A stretch of DNA of 7,787 nucleotides from an uncultured Rhodocyclaceae bacterium. GTDB taxonomy: Bacteria > Pseudomonadota > Gammaproteobacteria > Burkholderiales > Rhodocyclaceae. Of the stretch, positions 6,914 to 7,787 are shown piece after piece; position 1 is the stretch's first letter, and each line of letters begins with the position of its first letter. The stretch covers positions 1 to 7,787 of the forward strand of contig CAIYZZ010000242.1 in the NCBI GenBank assembly GCA_903930805.1, written 5' to 3'. The notes under the pieces were generated by a model, which had not been told where the DNA came from, ran no database searches, and worked only from the letters and a program-made list of their open reading frames with translations. Position numbers and translations under genes: made by a program.

Positions 6914-7787
6914 TTACTGCCCTGCACCGCCGGCATCGTGATTCTGATGTAGGTGGAAGTATTGCCTGGCCATGGCACCATGGATGGCGGCAAGATCGCT
7001 CTGTACCTGGTCAAGATATTCATGCAGCACCGCAGGCGGCAAATCGTTGAGCTGCATGCCCTCCAGGCGACGCCAAGCCTGACGCACCTGCTTCATTGCG
7101 GCGACGTGGTTGGGCAATACGGATAGACAACCCTCAATTTCTGCGAGGCAGTGCAGCACGGTGCGCGGAAAGTGCGGGTTCTTCAGCAGGTAATTCACGA
7201 CGTCGTTGGCGCGCACGTGCACGCCAACGTGGCTGCGATACATCTGGTAGGCGGAGAGAGCGTTGAGCGTGCTCATCCACATGCGCTCAGTGGCCACTGA
7301 AGCCAAGGCCGGATCACGCGGCAGTCGCACGGCGGAATTGACATCGACGATGCGGGTGGTCATGTCGGCCCGCTCGAGGTTGCGGCCGAGCTTGATGAAC
7401 TGGTAGGCGACGTCGCGACTCATTGAGCCGGTGAGCAGGCCGATGATCGATTCACGCCGGCCAATCACACCTTGCAGTACCTCGCCGCGCGGGCCGCGGC
7501 CAATCTTGGCTCGCGCCGCGTTGGCGCGGATGTAGAGGTAGAGGCTGTTGATGCGCTCCCACAACTCCATCGGCAGCACTTCGCGCACCGTGCGCGCATT
7601 CTCGCGGGCGTTGTGGATGCCGGAGAGGATCGAGCTGGGATTGCTCTCGTCCTCGATGAGAAAACTGACGATGCTGTCCTCGTCGGCCTGAACCAGTTGG
7701 GGGTGGTGTTCAGCGAAGATCTGGTCGAGTCCGGCCACCTTGAGCAGCACGTCCCAGCCGAATGCGGCATCACGCGGCAGGTCGAGC
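6914..7787 (-). CDS. Alpha-E (DUF403) family protein, N-terminus beyond the right edge
   Basis: The minus-strand frame is open from the window edge to TAA at 6916-6914, giving about 290 residues of a family usually near 315. GTG at 7750 is an internal Val: upstream codons read LDLPRDAAFGWDV, typical family sequence, so the true start lies outside, about 25 residues away. Family motifs visible are NPSSILSGIHNARENARTVREVLP, GLLTGSMSRDVAYQFIKLGRNLERADMTTRIVD, and the all-helical C-terminal half. No signal peptide or membrane segment is visible in this part. Biochemical function is not established. Alpha-E genes usually sit beside a circularly permuted ATP-grasp protein and a transglutaminase-like protease, a set proposed to make or modify a peptide; in this orientation an ATP-grasp partner would lie upstream, to the right of the window. 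Its stop abuts the riboflavin synthase stop with no gap. Confidence 0.92.
   Translation of the reverse strand, partial: LDLPRDAAFGWDVLLKVAGLDQIFAEHHPQLVQADEDSIVSFLIEDESNPSSILSGIHNARENARTVREVLPMELWERINSLYLYIRANAARAKIGRGPRGEVLQGVIGRRESIIGLLTGSMSRDVAYQFIKLGRNLERADMTTRIVDVNSAVRLPRDPALASVATERMWMSTLNALSAYQMYRSHVGVHVRANDVVNYLLKNPHFPRTVLHCLAEIEGCLSVLPNHVAAMKQVRQAWRRLEGMQLNDLPPAVLHEYLDQVQSDLAAIHGAMARQYFHLHQNHDAGGAGQ

Overview
This window looks like chromosomal DNA from a GC-rich betaproteobacterium, probably of the Rhodocyclales type. The main reason is the large oxidoreductase fusion at 558-4346, whose N-terminal DUF3683 module I know mainly from Betaproteobacteria. Codon use in all five genes is GC-rich and alike, with no composition break that would mark an island. 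The taxonomic call is inference.

Layout, left to right. (1) Bases 1-356, minus strand: the first 118 codons of a CRISPR-associated Cas3 HD nuclease, running off the left edge. A type I CRISPR-Cas operon therefore probably lies just outside the window. (2) Bases 357-557: a divergent intergenic region with the cas3 ribosome binding site, a plausible promoter for the next gene and one copy of a short repeat. (3) Bases 558-4346, plus strand: a 1262-residue flavin and iron-sulfur D-2-hydroxyacid-dehydrogenase-type fusion. (4) Bases 4406-6187, plus strand: a 593-residue glutamine-dependent amidotransferase of the asparagine synthetase family. It most resembles the enzymes that make the osmolyte N-acetylglutaminylglutamine amide. 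(5) Bases 6326-6913, plus strand: riboflavin synthase alpha chain. (6) Bases 6914-7787, minus strand: an alpha-E (DUF403) protein whose N-terminus lies beyond the right edge. Its stop codon directly abuts the riboflavin synthase stop.

The plus-strand genes could form a loose transcription unit, with gaps of 59 and 138 bases. No single pathway links them: one is a respiratory-type dehydrogenase, one an amide-forming enzyme and one a flavin-synthesis enzyme.

The least explained signal is a 24-base repeat present three times, at 432-455 (+), 4132-4155 (+) and 6278-6301 (-). All copies share an identical 17-base core, AAAAAGTCGGCGCTGGC. Two copies are intergenic. The third lies inside the oxidoreductase reading frame, in what I judge to be a variable linker, and stays in frame. 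This suggests a dispersed, genome-wide small repeat that can enter coding sequence. No CRISPR array, tRNA, rRNA, insertion sequence or convincing intrinsic terminator was seen.
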